From: an uncultured Bacteroidales bacterium
Lineage (GTDB): Bacteria > Bacteroidota > Bacteroidia > Bacteroidales > UBA932
DNA: 64,000 bases
Reading direction: 5' to 3'
NCBI GenBank assembly: GCA_905234795.1
Contig: CAJOIQ010000005.1
Coordinates: forward strand, 1 to 64,000
Made by a program: the position numbers and the translations under genes. Below, in pieces: positions 8,936-17,475 of this stretch; the stretch's first letter is position 1, and the number at the start of each line of letters is the position of its first letter. The notes under the pieces were generated by a model. That model was not told where the DNA came from, made no database searches, and saw only the letters and a list, made by a program, of their open reading frames with translations.

Positions 8936-11170
8936 ATGAAACGTTTCCTCCTCCTTGTGTCCCTGGCGCTGGTGCTGGTACCGGCCGCCGCCCAAAAGAA
9001 AGCCAAAAAGTATTCGCATGAAACTGTAGCCATCCCGCAGGTGGAACGGCAGGTCATTTCCATCGAGACGCAAAACACGTCCCTGGTGCTGCTGGTGCAT
9101 CCCAACGGGCATCTGGAAACCGTGCATTATGGCGGTAAGCTGGCCCAGCCGCAGCAGTTCCTGCAGCAGAGCGTGAATACGGAAGACTACAACGGCTTCC
9201 GCGGGGCTACGTATCCCGCCACGGGCGGCCGATACATCAACGAGCCCGCCCTGCATGTGAAGTATGCCGACGGCAGCCACAACACGGAGTTATACTATAC
9301 CGGCCATCAGGTCACCAAGCGGGACGGCTGCACCACCACCGTCATCGGCCTCAAGGATTACGTGACCGCCCTGGAAGTAAAGCTGGTGTACGACGCCTAT
9401 GCCAAGGAGGATGTCATTGTGGAACACACGGAGATTCTCAACGGCGGCAAGCAGCCTGTGCAACTGCTTAATTATGCCTCCTCCTCTTTATATATCGATG
9501 CCGATGAATACCTCCTCACCCACTTCTACGGGGCCTGGGCCACGGATATGCAGATGGAGAGCGAGGTCCTGGGCCACGATATGAAGGTGATTGAGAGCCG
9601 CCGAGGTACGCAGAACACTCAGGGCAACAATCCCTCGTTCCTGCTGAGCCTGGACACCAAGGAGTTCAGCGAGACCAGGGGTGAAGTCATTGCCGGCGCC
9701 CTGGCCTGGAGCGGCAACTTCCGCCTGAGTTTTGAGAAGGACGACGCCCATCGGCTGAACATCCTGGCGGGCATCAGCCCCCACGCATCGGCCTATCCCC
9801 TGAAGGCAGGCGCCACCTTTGTGACACCCGAAATGATCTATACTTTCAGTGCCGATGGTGCCGGCGGAGCTTCCCGCAACCTGCACCGCTGGGCCCGCCA
9901 GTACAGCGTATACGGTGGCGGAGAGGTAAATCCCACGCTGCTCAACAGCTGGGAGGGTGCCTATTTCACCTTTACCACCGAGACCCTGCTGCGCATGATG
10001 GACGATGCCGCCGGAATGGGTCTGGAGATGTTTGTGCTGGACGACGGCTGGTTCGGCAACAACTATCCCCGCAACAACGACGACGCCGGTCTGGGAGACT
10101 GGGAAGTGAATGTGTCCAAGCTGCCGGAAGGCATCGATTACCTGGCCAAGCATGCCCATGACAAGGGCCTCAAATTCGGTATCTGGATTGAACCGGAGAT
10201 GGTGAATCCCCGCAGCGACCTGGCCCACGCCCATCCCGAGTGGGTGGTCCAGAGCCCCGGCCGTGAGATTTACCAGGGCCGCAACCAGTGGGTGCTGGAT
10301 CTGTCCAACCCGGCCGTGGAGGACTTTGTCTTCGGCATCTTTGACCGCACCATGCAGCTGGCCCCCAACATCGACTACATCAAGTGGGACTGCAACCGTG
10401 TTGTCCAGAGCTTCGGCAGCACTTATCTGGGTACCGAGCAGGACCGTTTCTATGTGGAATACACCCAGGGACTTTACAATGTGATGCGCCGGATTCGGGA
10501 GAAATATCCCAAGGTGATTGTGCAGTGCTGTTCCTCCGGCGGCGGCCGCGTGGACTACGGTGCCCTGCGCTACTGCAACGAGGTATGGACCAGCGACAAC
10601 ACCGATGGTCTGTCCCGCGTGTTCATGCAGTATGCCACCACCATGATCTACCCCGCCTGCATCATGGGTTCCCACGTTTCTACCGTGCCCAACCACCAGA
10701 CGGGTAACGTGACGCCCCTCAAGTTCCGTTTTGACATCGCCTGTGCCGGCCGATTAGGCCTGGAACTCCAGCCCAAGTACTTCAGTGAGCAGGACCGCGC
10801 CACCGTGGACCGCTGCATCGCCTCCTACAAGCAGTACCGGGACCTGGTGTTCACCGGGGACCTGTACCGTCTGGCATCACCTTTTGACGGAAGTTATTAC
10901 GGTTTGATGTATGTGTCTCCGGACAAAAAGCGCGCGGTGGTGTATACCTATTGCATCCACTTTGAACCCCGTACCGTGGGCGGCAAGGTGTTCCGTCTGC
11001 AGGGTCTGGATCCGGGTCTCAATTATAAAGTGGTGGAACAGAATGTGGACCGCAGCTGCTGGTGGGGCAACGGCCAGTCCTTCCAGGGAGATTTCCTGAT
11101 GGGCGGCGGCTTCAACCCTGTTCTGTACGGGCTGTATTCCTCGGCCGTGTTTGTGCTGGAGGCAGAATAG
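8936..11170 (+). CDS. GH36 alpha-galactosidase, exported
   Basis: 744 residues. The ATG at 8936 was chosen because it gives a signal peptide (MKRFLLLVSLALVLVPAAAQ). An N-terminal beta-sandwich precedes a (beta/alpha)8 barrel with LDDGWFG, GIWIEPEM, YIKWDCNR (nucleophile D485), CSSGGGRVDYG and WTSDNTD (acid/base D554). This is the GH36 set used to release terminal alpha-1,6-galactose from raffinose-type sugars or galactomannan. It is probably periplasmic. No SusCD or regulator gene adjoins it. A large palindromic element begins 15 bp after the stop. Confidence 0.92.
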   Translation: MKRFLLLVSLALVLVPAAAQKKAKKYSHETVAIPQVERQVISIETQNTSLVLLVHPNGHLETVHYGGKLAQPQQFLQQSVNTEDYNGFRGATYPATGGRYINEPALHVKYADGSHNTELYYTGHQVTKRDGCTTTVIGLKDYVTALEVKLVYDAYAKEDVIVEHTEILNGGKQPVQLLNYASSSLYIDADEYLLTHFYGAWATDMQMESEVLGHDMKVIESRRGTQNTQGNNPSFLLSLDTKEFSETRGEVIAGALAWSGNFRLSFEKDDAHRLNILAGISPHASAYPLKAGATFVTPEMIYTFSADGAGGASRNLHRWARQYSVYGGGEVNPTLLNSWEGAYFTFTTETLLRMMDDAAGMGLEMFVLDDGWFGNNYPRNNDDAGLGDWEVNVSKLPEGIDYLAKHAHDKGLKFGIWIEPEMVNPRSDLAHAHPEWVVQSPGREIYQGRNQWVLDLSNPAVEDFVFGIFDRTMQLAPNIDYIKWDCNRVVQSFGSTYLGTEQDRFYVEYTQGLYNVMRRIREKYPKVIVQCCSSGGGRVDYGALRYCNEVWTSDNTDGLSRVFMQYATTMIYPACIMGSHVSTVPNHQTGNVTPLKFRFDIACAGRLGLELQPKYFSEQDRATVDRCIASYKQYRDLVFTGDLYRLASPFDGSYYGLMYVSPDKKRAVVYTYCIHFEPRTVGGKVFRLQGLDPGLNYKVVEQNVDRSCWWGNGQSFQGDFLMGGGFNPVLYGLYSSAVFVLEAE

Positions 11171-11185
11171 GCTTTCTGGCGCAGG

Positions 11186-11335
11186 TTGGGGACACACTCC
11201 CGGAAGGCTCCGTTCCGCTGACGCTTCACTCCGTCCCTCTCACTGTCCGGCTCGTCCGCTCCGCGAACGGCCAGCCAGCGGGTCCCTCCCTCTTATGTGC
11301 CGAGGGCGGCGACACCCCCGGGAGTGTGTCCCCAA
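11186..11335 (+). repeat. Core-plus-variable-arm palindromic element, copy P1
   Basis: Perfect 18-bp arms, TTGGGGACACACTCCCGG at 11186-11203 and its complement at 11318-11335, enclose a GC-rich core. The core contains the family mark CCCTCTTATGTGCCGAGGG, itself a small hairpin. It lies 15 bp after the GH36 stop and is oriented with that gene. Related copies are at 16186, 17278, 37682, 60679 and 61571. Confidence 0.8.
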
Positions 11336-11360
11336 GCCTGCAAGCAGACGTGCCTATACA

Positions 11361-11540
11361 TGGCGCAGTTGCCCGGTCTGAGTGGCGCAGGTCCCATAAT
11401 AGTGGCGACACCTGCGCCGCAGAATGCGCCTTCCAGGCCCCTGAGAGGCCATATCACTGGAGCAGGTTCCGGCCCTAAAATCAAACCTGCTCCACTTGAT
11501 GGGAGAACCTGCACCACTTAACGGTGGAACCTGCTCCACC
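11361..11540 (+). repeat. Composite element of 22-bp units in inverted arrays, copy A
   Basis: Forward units (TGGCGCAG...) begin at 11361 and 11383. Inverted units (CCTGCNCCACTT...) begin at 11486, 11508 and 11530, exactly 22 bp apart. Between them is a core with AATGCGCCTT and CTGAGAGGCCAT shared with copies at 17051-17274 and 63185-63361. Apparent reading frames through it are low-complexity artefacts. No coding or RNA gene recognised. Confidence 0.75.
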
Positions 11541-11549
11541 CCCGCTCAT

Positions 11550-11654
11550 TAAAGCACAAAAACCGCAACCCAACCCCAAAAGTGTGCTTTAGACGGGGGT
11601 TCAAAGCATGGCTAAAGCACGAAAACCACATATGAGGCCCATTTGTGTGCTTTA
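11550..11654. repeat. Two tandem hairpins with TAAAGCAC / GTGCTTTA arms
   Basis: TAAAGCACA at 11550-11558 pairs with 11583-11591, and TAAAGCAC at 11613-11620 pairs with 11647-11654. The two stems share sequence (AAAACC after each left arm) but have different loops. They lie just downstream of the DUF4783 gene on its strand. With elements P1 and A they account for most of the gap at 11171-11721. Confidence 0.65.
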
Positions 11655-11711
11655 AAGGTAGGGGCACACAAGGGCGGCAGGGCAGGGAGGCTAAAGGATG
11701 GCCGAGCACAC

Positions 11712-11735
11712 AAAAAACCGCTTAGTAGGCGGTTT
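11712..11735 (-). terminator. Intrinsic terminator overlapping the DUF4783 stop codon
   Basis: On the minus strand AAACCGC (11735-11729) pairs with GCGGTTT (11721-11715) and is followed by a T-run ending at 11712. The TAA stop at 11724-11722 falls in the loop/stem, so the terminator is embedded in the end of the gene. Confidence 0.75.
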
Positions 11736-12177
11736 GGCGGGCGATGATGAGTTGCTGGATTTTGTAGGTGTCTCCGGCGCTGGCGGTGGCGTAGATGGTA
11801 ACCTGGAAAAGTTCCCCGCCGGCGTTCAATAGGCCGATCATGTACTTTTTATTGCCCTCGGAGGCCTTGTGGGTGGGTTGGAAGGAGCGTGGCGTGTTGG
11901 CTTCGAAGAAGGAGCGCAGGATTTCCTGGGCCTGTTTGCGGGAGCAGTTGCGGTTGCTGGAGATGACGGTGACTTCCAGGTTGTCGGCAAACCAGCTGGA
12001 GAGCGACACGGCATCTCCCAAAGCCAGGTATTTGGTGATGGAGGCAAACACCGAAAACTCCCCTGCAGTGTTCTGTGGAATGGTTTTCACGCTGGTCTGA
12101 AACTTGTTCTGACCCACGGCAGAAATGCCGATGCAAAGGGCAACGGCCACCAAAGCGGTATGTACGCTGAATCTCAT
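11722..12177 (-). CDS. DUF4783 family exported protein
   Basis: 151 residues with a signal peptide ending near ISAVGQ. The mature part is a single small alpha+beta domain (SITKYLALGDAVSLSSWFADNLEV, then a C-terminal beta strand set ending IQQLIIARQ) typical of DUF4783, an NTF2/lumazine-binding-like fold common in Bacteroidetes. No catalytic residues are known. It is divergent from rlmH, separated by 49 bp that hold the rlmH promoter. Confidence 0.8.
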   Translation of the reverse strand: MRFSVHTALVAVALCIGISAVGQNKFQTSVKTIPQNTAGEFSVFASITKYLALGDAVSLSSWFADNLEVTVISSNRNCSRKQAQEILRSFFEANTPRSFQPTHKASEGNKKYMIGLLNAGGELFQVTIYATASAGDTYKIQQLIIARQTAY

Positions 12178-12191
12178 TCCGCCCTGTTAAC

Positions 12192-12222
12192 TTGCAAATT
12201 CCGAGCCGAATCGTTATTTTTG
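12192..12222 (+). promoter_or_regulatory. rlmH promoter, TTG-N20-TATTTTTG
   Basis: TTG at 12192-12194 and TATTTTTG at 12215-12222, spaced 20 bp. The ATG at 12227 follows after 4 bp, which predicts a leaderless mRNA. Confidence 0.65.
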
Positions 12223-12226
12223 TTCC

Positions 12227-12700
12227 ATGAATGTTGTGTTGCTCACTGTCGGCAAAACCGACGTTCCCTGGGTAAAGGAAGGCCTGGACCTGTATGCATC
12301 CCGGCTGAAGCACTATGTGCCTTTCTCGGTAACTGAGATTCCGGAGCTCAAGAAGGTATCGGCCCTGAGCAAACAGCAGATCAAGGAGAAGGAAGGAGAG
12401 CTCATTCTGAAGCAGGTGGGGCCGCAGGACATCCTGGTCCTGCTGGACGAACACGGCCGGGAATGCCGCAGCCTGGAGTTTGCCGAATTCCTGGAAAAAC
12501 AGCTGGCCACGGGGGCCAAGAACCTCATTTTCACCGTGGGCGGGGCCTACGGCTTCTCCGACGAAGTATACAAAAGGGCCAACTGGAAGATCTCCCTGTC
12601 CAAAATGACGTTCTCGCATCAGATGGTGCGCACTATTTTTGCAGAGCAGCTGTACCGGGCATTCACCATCCTCAAGGGAGAACCCTACCACCATGAATAA
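12227..12700 (+). CDS. rlmH: 23S rRNA (pseudouridine1915-N3)-methyltransferase
   Basis: 157 residues, full length for the SPOUT-class RlmH (YbeA) family, which methylates pseudouridine 1915 of 23S rRNA in assembled 70S ribosomes. Seen here: an N-terminal VVLLTVGKTD strand, LDEHGRECRSLEFAEFL, the SAM-binding knot FTVGGAYGFSDEVY and the C-terminal LSKMTFSHQMVR...EQLYRAFTILKGEPYHH. Cytoplasmic. The stop overlaps the start of the histidine kinase gene by 8 bp. Confidence 0.95.
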   Translation: MNVVLLTVGKTDVPWVKEGLDLYASRLKHYVPFSVTEIPELKKVSALSKQQIKEKEGELILKQVGPQDILVLLDEHGRECRSLEFAEFLEKQLATGAKNLIFTVGGAYGFSDEVYKRANWKISLSKMTFSHQMVRTIFAEQLYRAFTILKGEPYHHE

Positions 12701-15700
12701 AAGGATGAACATACGCCGATGGCTTTCCATTGCGCTGCTGGCCGCCGCCGTCCTGGTGCTGGTGGCCTCCGTGTTCTCTGTGAACCGCCGCAGCAACATG
12801 GAAAGCGCCGCACAGGAGCTGGGGGAAAAGATGGAAAGGCGCATGGCCCTGCTGGACCGCTATATTGACGAAGCCCTCCACTCCAACCCCGAGGAATGGA
12901 TGGAACTGGACCGGCTGCCGGAAGACATGGTGGTGTACCGCTATGTGAAAGACACCCTGCAAAGCTGGGCCAACCAGTTCCCCATCCGCAACGACGACAT
13001 CCGCCCCCGCACCCTGGTGCAGCGCCTGGGGGATTCCCGGGACAATCTGTCCTCCCCGTTAAGCGAAGTTCCGGAGCATCTGATCTATGCCAACCACGGC
13101 CCCAAATGGTATCTGGAAAAGGCCGTACAGGGCGATGGATGCAAGATTATCGCGGGCCTGGAGGTTGTAAATGAGCTGCAGGCTGGCAGCCTCAACGGCA
13201 TCAACAAGCACTTCCGTCAGGACGCCCGCTTCAACATACGCCCCATCTCTTCCAGCGTGGGCGCCCCTATCCTGGTGAACGGTATTCCGCTCATGAAGCT
13301 CACGGCCGAGACCATGACCGAGCCTTACCAGCAGCACTCCACCCTCACCTGGCTGGCCGTGGCCCTGCTCATCGCCGCATCACTGTTGTTCCTGTCCACC
13401 CGGCCTTCGGTGCTGTGGATGGGCGTAATCCTGGTCCTGCAGATGGCCACCCTGGCCTGGATGTATTTCTACGGACGCAACCTGTCCCAGGTATCGCAGC
13501 TCTTTACGCCGCTGCTGTATGCCGACGGCCACATCCTCTATTCGCTGGGTGCAGTAGTGCTGGTGAACCTGGCCATTACCCTGGCGGTACTGGACTTATA
13601 CCTGGTGCGCTGGACCCTGCTCAAGGGACTTCGGCGCCAGAACCGCAAGTGGGTACAGGGGTTGTTGGGCCTCACCATCTGCGTGCTGGTGATTGCCATC
13701 GGCACCTATATCCACCTCACTTTCAAGAGCATTCAGTACAATTCCAACATCACGCTGGAGTTGTATAAGGTGGGGCTTCTGTCCCGCCATACCGCACTGG
13801 TCTATGTGAGTTTCCTGGCGCTCACCCTTACGGTACCCCTGCTGGTGCAGATGCTGTCCCCGCTGGTGCGCAGCCTCTTCGGCATCCGTTATGACGCCTT
13901 CTCTACCATCGGCCGCATCGTCTACGCCCTGGCCGTAGGCATTTACTTCGTGGTGGCCTCCTCCACCATGGGTTTCCACAAGGAGCAGCAGCGCGTGGAC
14001 GTGTGGGCTAACCGCCTGGCCATGGACCGTGACATCGCCCTGGAAATCCAGCTCCGTTCCGTGGAGACGGCCATTTCGGCCGACGGTGTTATCGGCGCGC
14101 TGTCCATCCTGGAAGACGGGGCCGACCTCATCCGCAGCCGCCTGGTGGGCAACTATATGGGCCGCATCAGCCAGGACTACGACATTGCCGTGATACAGCC
14201 GGGGGCCGATATCGGCGCCGCTCCCCTGTTCCAGGAACGCATCCGCAGCGGTACGCGCCTGGGAGACAATTCCCACTTCTTCTACAATTCCATCGGCAGC
14301 GGCCGCACCTCCTATACGGGCCTGTTCTCTTATTATATTAAGGATTACGGTTCTTCCTCCATCCTGGTGACGGTGGAGTCCAAGCACAACCGCGAGGACC
14401 GCGGCTACCTGAGCCTGCTGGGCATCTCGGAGCCCGGTCAGGTGTCCTTGCCGCCGGTGTATTCCTGGGCCAAATATGCAGGCGGACGCCTGGTTCAGTA
14501 TAAGGGTGATTACGCCTATCCTACCGTCCACGAGGGCGTGCTCAAACGGCCCACGGGGCATGTGGACATTGAGGACTGGACCCACTTCGTACACAATGTA
14601 TCGGACCAGGAAGTGGTCATCCTTTCCCGCCCTTCCACAGAGAAACTGTACTATGTGGTGGAGGGTTTCCTCTTTGCCATCATCGCATTTTTGCTCATCT
14701 CCGTCCTCACCTGGCGGCGCAAGCGCACGGGAGGACGCCGGTATTACCAGACACGTATTTCCCTGGTGGTCTACGTCTCGCTCATCGCCACGCTGGTAGC
14801 CATGGCCATCTTCAGCGTGTGGTTTGTGTACAAGCGCAACAATGCCGATATGCAGAGCATCATGACCGCGCGCATCAACTCCCTCCAGTCCATGCTGCAG
14901 GAATACATGCGCACGGTAGAGGAGCCCGAGGATGTTTCTTCGGCCACCATCCTGAGGGAAGTGGAAACCGTGGGCAACAACCTCAAGTGCGACATCACCC
15001 TCTTCGATGTGAGCGGACGCGTCCTCATGAGCACCACGCCGGAAGTGTACGACCGCATGATCCTGGGACACCGGCTGGACGACAAAGCCTACAACAGCAT
15101 CATCTACGGCCACAAACGCTTCTTCATGCATCCGGAGAAAGCGCGCCGCCGCCGCTATTACGCCCTGTATGCCCCGGTGATGAACAGCAGCGGCCGCATG
15201 GTGGCCATCGCCTCCTCCCCGTTCACCAACCTCACGCACGACCTCCAGACCGAGGCCATCCTGCACGTGGGGACCGTCATTGTCATTTTCCTGCTGCTGC
15301 TCATGATTTCCCGCTTCATCACCTTTGAAGTGGTGAGCCGCATGTTCGAGCCCATCAAGCAGATGCGCCGCAAGATGACCGTGACCGACGTGGACCATCT
15401 GGAGCCCCTGGAGTACGATCAGGACGACGAAATTACGCCCCTGGTGCAGGCCTACAACCGCATGGTGCAGGACCTGGGAGAAAGCTCCCGCCGCCTGGCG
15501 CAGGTAGAGCGTGACAAGGCCTGGACCGACATGGCCCGCCGCGTGGCGCACGACCTTAAAAACCCGCTTACACCCATCAAGCTGCAGCTCCAGATGCTCA
15601 TGCGCATGAAGGCGTCCGGCAATCCCGCCTGGCAGGAACGCTTTGACGAAGTAGCCTCCACGGTCCTCTATCACGTGGACCTGCTGGCCGATTCCGCCGA

Positions 15701-16184
15701 CCAGTTCTCCACCTTCGCCAAGATGTATGACCAAAATCCCGAACGTCTGGACCTGGACACCCTGGTAAGGCAGGAAGTGGAACTGTTCGACTCCCGGGAC
15801 GACATCAAGGTGGACTACTTCGGCCTGCCGTCGGCCTGGGTCATGGCTCCCCGCCCTCAGCTCACGCGCGTGGTGGTGAACCTCCTCACCAACGCCATCC
15901 AGGCCGTGGACGAGCTGTCCGGTGACAAACGGCTGGTAGTCTCCGTGCGCAACGCCGTGGAAGACGGCTTCTACGACATTGTGGTGGAAGACAATGGACC
16001 GGGCGTCTCCGAGGACAAGCAGGAGCTCATCTTCACTCCCGACTTCACCACCAAGACCAGCGGCTCCGGCCTGGGCCTGGCCATCTGCAAACGCATCGTG
16101 GACCACTGCGGCGGCACCATCTCCTACTCCCGCTCCTTCACCCTGGGCGGTGCCTGCTTCACGGTGAAATATCCTAAGGCTTAA
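12693..16184 (+). CDS. NtrY-like membrane sensor histidine kinase
   Basis: 1163 residues from the ATG at 12693; 12705 is an alternative start. Layout: one membrane span (about 10-28), an extracytoplasmic region, a cluster of spans (about 225-440), a second sensor region, two more spans, a HAMP-like linker, then HisKA and HATPase domains. The H-box is VAHDLKNPLTP with H953. The N-box is NLLTNAIQAVDEL, with DNGPGV and GSGLGLAI glycine boxes. The DLKNPLTPIKLQ form is that of NtrY-class kinases. No response regulator lies next to it, so the partner is unknown. Palindromic element P2 starts 2 bp after the stop. Confidence 0.85.
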   Translation: MNKRMNIRRWLSIALLAAAVLVLVASVFSVNRRSNMESAAQELGEKMERRMALLDRYIDEALHSNPEEWMELDRLPEDMVVYRYVKDTLQSWANQFPIRNDDIRPRTLVQRLGDSRDNLSSPLSEVPEHLIYANHGPKWYLEKAVQGDGCKIIAGLEVVNELQAGSLNGINKHFRQDARFNIRPISSSVGAPILVNGIPLMKLTAETMTEPYQQHSTLTWLAVALLIAASLLFLSTRPSVLWMGVILVLQMATLAWMYFYGRNLSQVSQLFTPLLYADGHILYSLGAVVLVNLAITLAVLDLYLVRWTLLKGLRRQNRKWVQGLLGLTICVLVIAIGTYIHLTFKSIQYNSNITLELYKVGLLSRHTALVYVSFLALTLTVPLLVQMLSPLVRSLFGIRYDAFSTIGRIVYALAVGIYFVVASSTMGFHKEQQRVDVWANRLAMDRDIALEIQLRSVETAISADGVIGALSILEDGADLIRSRLVGNYMGRISQDYDIAVIQPGADIGAAPLFQERIRSGTRLGDNSHFFYNSIGSGRTSYTGLFSYYIKDYGSSSILVTVESKHNREDRGYLSLLGISEPGQVSLPPVYSWAKYAGGRLVQYKGDYAYPTVHEGVLKRPTGHVDIEDWTHFVHNVSDQEVVILSRPSTEKLYYVVEGFLFAIIAFLLISVLTWRRKRTGGRRYYQTRISLVVYVSLIATLVAMAIFSVWFVYKRNNADMQSIMTARINSLQSMLQEYMRTVEEPEDVSSATILREVETVGNNLKCDITLFDVSGRVLMSTTPEVYDRMILGHRLDDKAYNSIIYGHKRFFMHPEKARRRRYYALYAPVMNSSGRMVAIASSPFTNLTHDLQTEAILHVGTVIVIFLLLLMISRFITFEVVSRMFEPIKQMRRKMTVTDVDHLEPLEYDQDDEITPLVQAYNRMVQDLGESSRRLAQVERDKAWTDMARRVAHDLKNPLTPIKLQLQMLMRMKASGNPAWQERFDEVASTVLYHVDLLADSADQFSTFAKMYDQNPERLDLDTLVRQEVELFDSRDDIKVDYFGLPSAWVMAPRPQLTRVVVNLLTNAIQAVDELSGDKRLVVSVRNAVEDGFYDIVVEDNGPGVSEDKQELIFTPDFTTKTSGSGLGLAICKRIVDHCGGTISYSRSFTLGGACFTVKYPKA

Positions 16185-16185
16185 A

Positions 16186-16336
16186 GTCCGGAGGACAGAG
16201 GCTTCGGGCCGGTACGCTCCTTCGGAGCTATCCCTCCCACTCGTCATTGCCGGCTACGACCGGCAATCTCCTCCGGGCCCCTCCCGTTCACGTGCCACGG
16301 GCGGCTACGCCGTCCGAAGCCTCTGTCCTTCCGGAC
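16186..16336 (+). repeat. Core-plus-variable-arm palindromic element, copy P2
   Basis: Arms at 16186-16207 and 16314-16336 pair over 22 bp with one bulged base. Inside are an inner hairpin ATTGCCGG/CCGGCAAT and the family core CCCGTTCACGTGCCACGGG. In this copy the core stem has changed on both sides (CCCGT/ACGGG instead of CCCTC/GAGGG). It begins 2 bp after the kinase stop. It is nearly identical to P3 beyond efp. Confidence 0.8.
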
Positions 16337-16346
16337 GCAACAAAAA

Positions 16347-16378
16347 TTTGCAGAAAAAGGGACAAATCGTTACTTTTG
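16347..16378 (+). promoter_or_regulatory. efp promoter, TTTG-N20-TACTTTTG
   Basis: TTTG at 16347-16350 and TACTTTTG at 16371-16378 with a 20-bp spacer. About 41 bp separate the -7 box from the efp ATG, so this message has a normal leader. Confidence 0.75.
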
Positions 16379-16419
16379 TAAGTTATTTGCAATTAACGAT
16401 TAACTAAACATACCTTTTT

Positions 16420-16989
16420 ATGGCAACAACTGCTGATCTGAAGAATGGAATGTACATTATGTACAACGGCAAACCCTGCGTTGTGGTGTACTTCCAGCAC
16501 GTGAAACCCGGCAAGGGCCCGGCATTTGTCAAGACCAAACTGCGCAACCTGGAGAACGGCCGCATCCTGGAGAACACCTTCACCGCGGGCGTAAAACTGG
16601 ATACCATCAGCGTAGAGCGTCGTCCGTACCAGTTCCTCTATGACGACGGCGAGGCCTTCAACTTCATGCATGAGGAGACCTACGAGCAGATTACCCTGCC
16701 CCACGACGTCGTGGAGAACGCCGACCTCATGAAGGAAGGCCAGCGCGTGGAAATGATGTACATGACGGAGCCCGAAGAGCGCTGCCTCACCTGCGAGCTT
16801 CCCACCTATGTGACCCTGGAGGTTACCTACAGCGAACCCGCCGTGAAGGGCAACACCGCCTCCACTTCGGCCCTGAAGGAAGTTACCCTGGAGACCGGTG
16901 CCAAGATCATGGTTCCCCTGTTCATTGAGACCGGTGAGGTCATCACCGTGAACACCACCGACCGCTCCTACGGCCAGCGCGTGAAATAA
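16420..16989 (+). CDS. efp: Elongation factor P
   Basis: 189 residues, the standard three-domain EF-P length. EF-P binds stalled ribosomes and promotes peptide bond formation at polyproline. The KOW-like domain I carries KPGKGPAF with K32 at the tip, the residue modified in many bacteria. Domain III ends RSYGQRVK. Single gene with its own promoter and a clear terminator, and flanked on both sides by near-identical palindromic elements P2 and P3. No modification enzyme gene (epmA/B, earP) is seen nearby. Confidence 0.97.
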   Translation: MATTADLKNGMYIMYNGKPCVVVYFQHVKPGKGPAFVKTKLRNLENGRILENTFTAGVKLDTISVERRPYQFLYDDGEAFNFMHEETYEQITLPHDVVENADLMKEGQRVEMMYMTEPEERCLTCELPTYVTLEVTYSEPAVKGNTASTSALKEVTLETGAKIMVPLFIETGEVITVNTTDRSYGQRVK

Positions 16990-17007
16990 GCTTCACTTCT
17001 TACATTT

Positions 17008-17041
17008 AAAACCGTCCAGCTTCCCGCCGGGCGGTTTTTTT
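17008..17041 (+). terminator. Rho-independent terminator of efp
   Basis: AAACCGTCC pairs with GGGCGGTTT (one G.U pair), followed by a run of T to 17041, beginning about 19 bp after the efp stop. Confidence 0.85.
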
Positions 17042-17050
17042 GTTGGTAAC

Positions 17051-17274
17051 TGGCGCAGGTTCCCACCATATGTGGCGCAGGCTCCGTACATAAGTGGAGC
17101 AAGCTTCGGTCATAAGTGGAGCAAGCTTCAAAATAGTGCCAGAGCCTGCTCCAGCATTATGGCCACACAGGCCCGTAGAAGGCATATTCCATGGCGCTGG
17201 CACCCGTCCTAAAATTAAGCTTGCACCAGTTATAGGGGAAGCCTGCGCCACTTATGCCAGGTGGTGCCTGCGCC
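17051..17274 (-). repeat. Composite element of 22-bp units in inverted arrays, copy B
   Basis: Four forward units start at 17051, 17073, 17095 and 17117, exactly 22 bp apart. Each has TGG(C/A)GCA(G/A)G(C/T)T(C) plus a variable half often ending CATAAG. Inverted units occur at 17217, 17239 and about 17264. Read on the minus strand, the middle matches copy C (GCGCCATGGAAT.TGCCTT, then GGCTCTGGCACTATTTTG). It fills most of the gap between the efp terminator and P3. No gene recognised. Confidence 0.78.
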
Positions 17275-17277
17275 GGA

Positions 17278-17428
17278 GTCCGGGAGGACAGAGGCTTCGG
17301 GCCGGTACGCTCCTTCGGAGCTATCCCTCCCATTTGTCATTGCCGGCTACGACCGGCAATCTCCTCTGGGCCCCTCCCGTTCACGTGCCACGGGCGGCGA
17401 CGCCGGCCGAAGCCTCTGTCCTCCGGAC
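17278..17428 (+). repeat. Core-plus-variable-arm palindromic element, copy P3
   Basis: Arms at 17278-17300 and 17407-17428 pair with one bulge, with the same inner hairpins and core as P2. P2 and P3 differ at only a few positions, including within the arms, and bracket efp as direct repeats. Spurious frames across it are not genes. Confidence 0.8.
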
Positions 17429-17460
17429 CGGCCAAAAGAGTCGGAGTCAAAAATAATTAG

Positions 17461-17468
17461 TATCTTTG
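17461..17468 (+). promoter_or_regulatory. Possible -7 element TATCTTTG for the porin operon
   Basis: TATCTTTG matches the TAnnTTTG -7 consensus, but no TTTG is found 20 bp upstream. The ATG at 17476 would lie close to the transcription start, and the ATG at 17470 would be at or before it. Confidence 0.45.
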
Positions 17469-17475
17469 TATGATT

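Noticed and set aside
11062..11709. Several overlapping open frames on both strands downstream of the GH36 gene
   Set aside because: They run through palindromic and 22-bp repeats, have odd composition and no start context or homology. Similar frames occur at the other copies of the same repeats.
17051..17274. Possible CRISPR array from regularly spaced repeats
   Set aside because: Period is 22 bp with only about half of each unit conserved, units invert in the middle, and no cas genes are near. This is not a repeat-spacer layout.
17094..17473. Open frames of 70-120 codons before the porin gene
   Set aside because: They lie within composite element B and palindrome P3 and are explained by those repeats.
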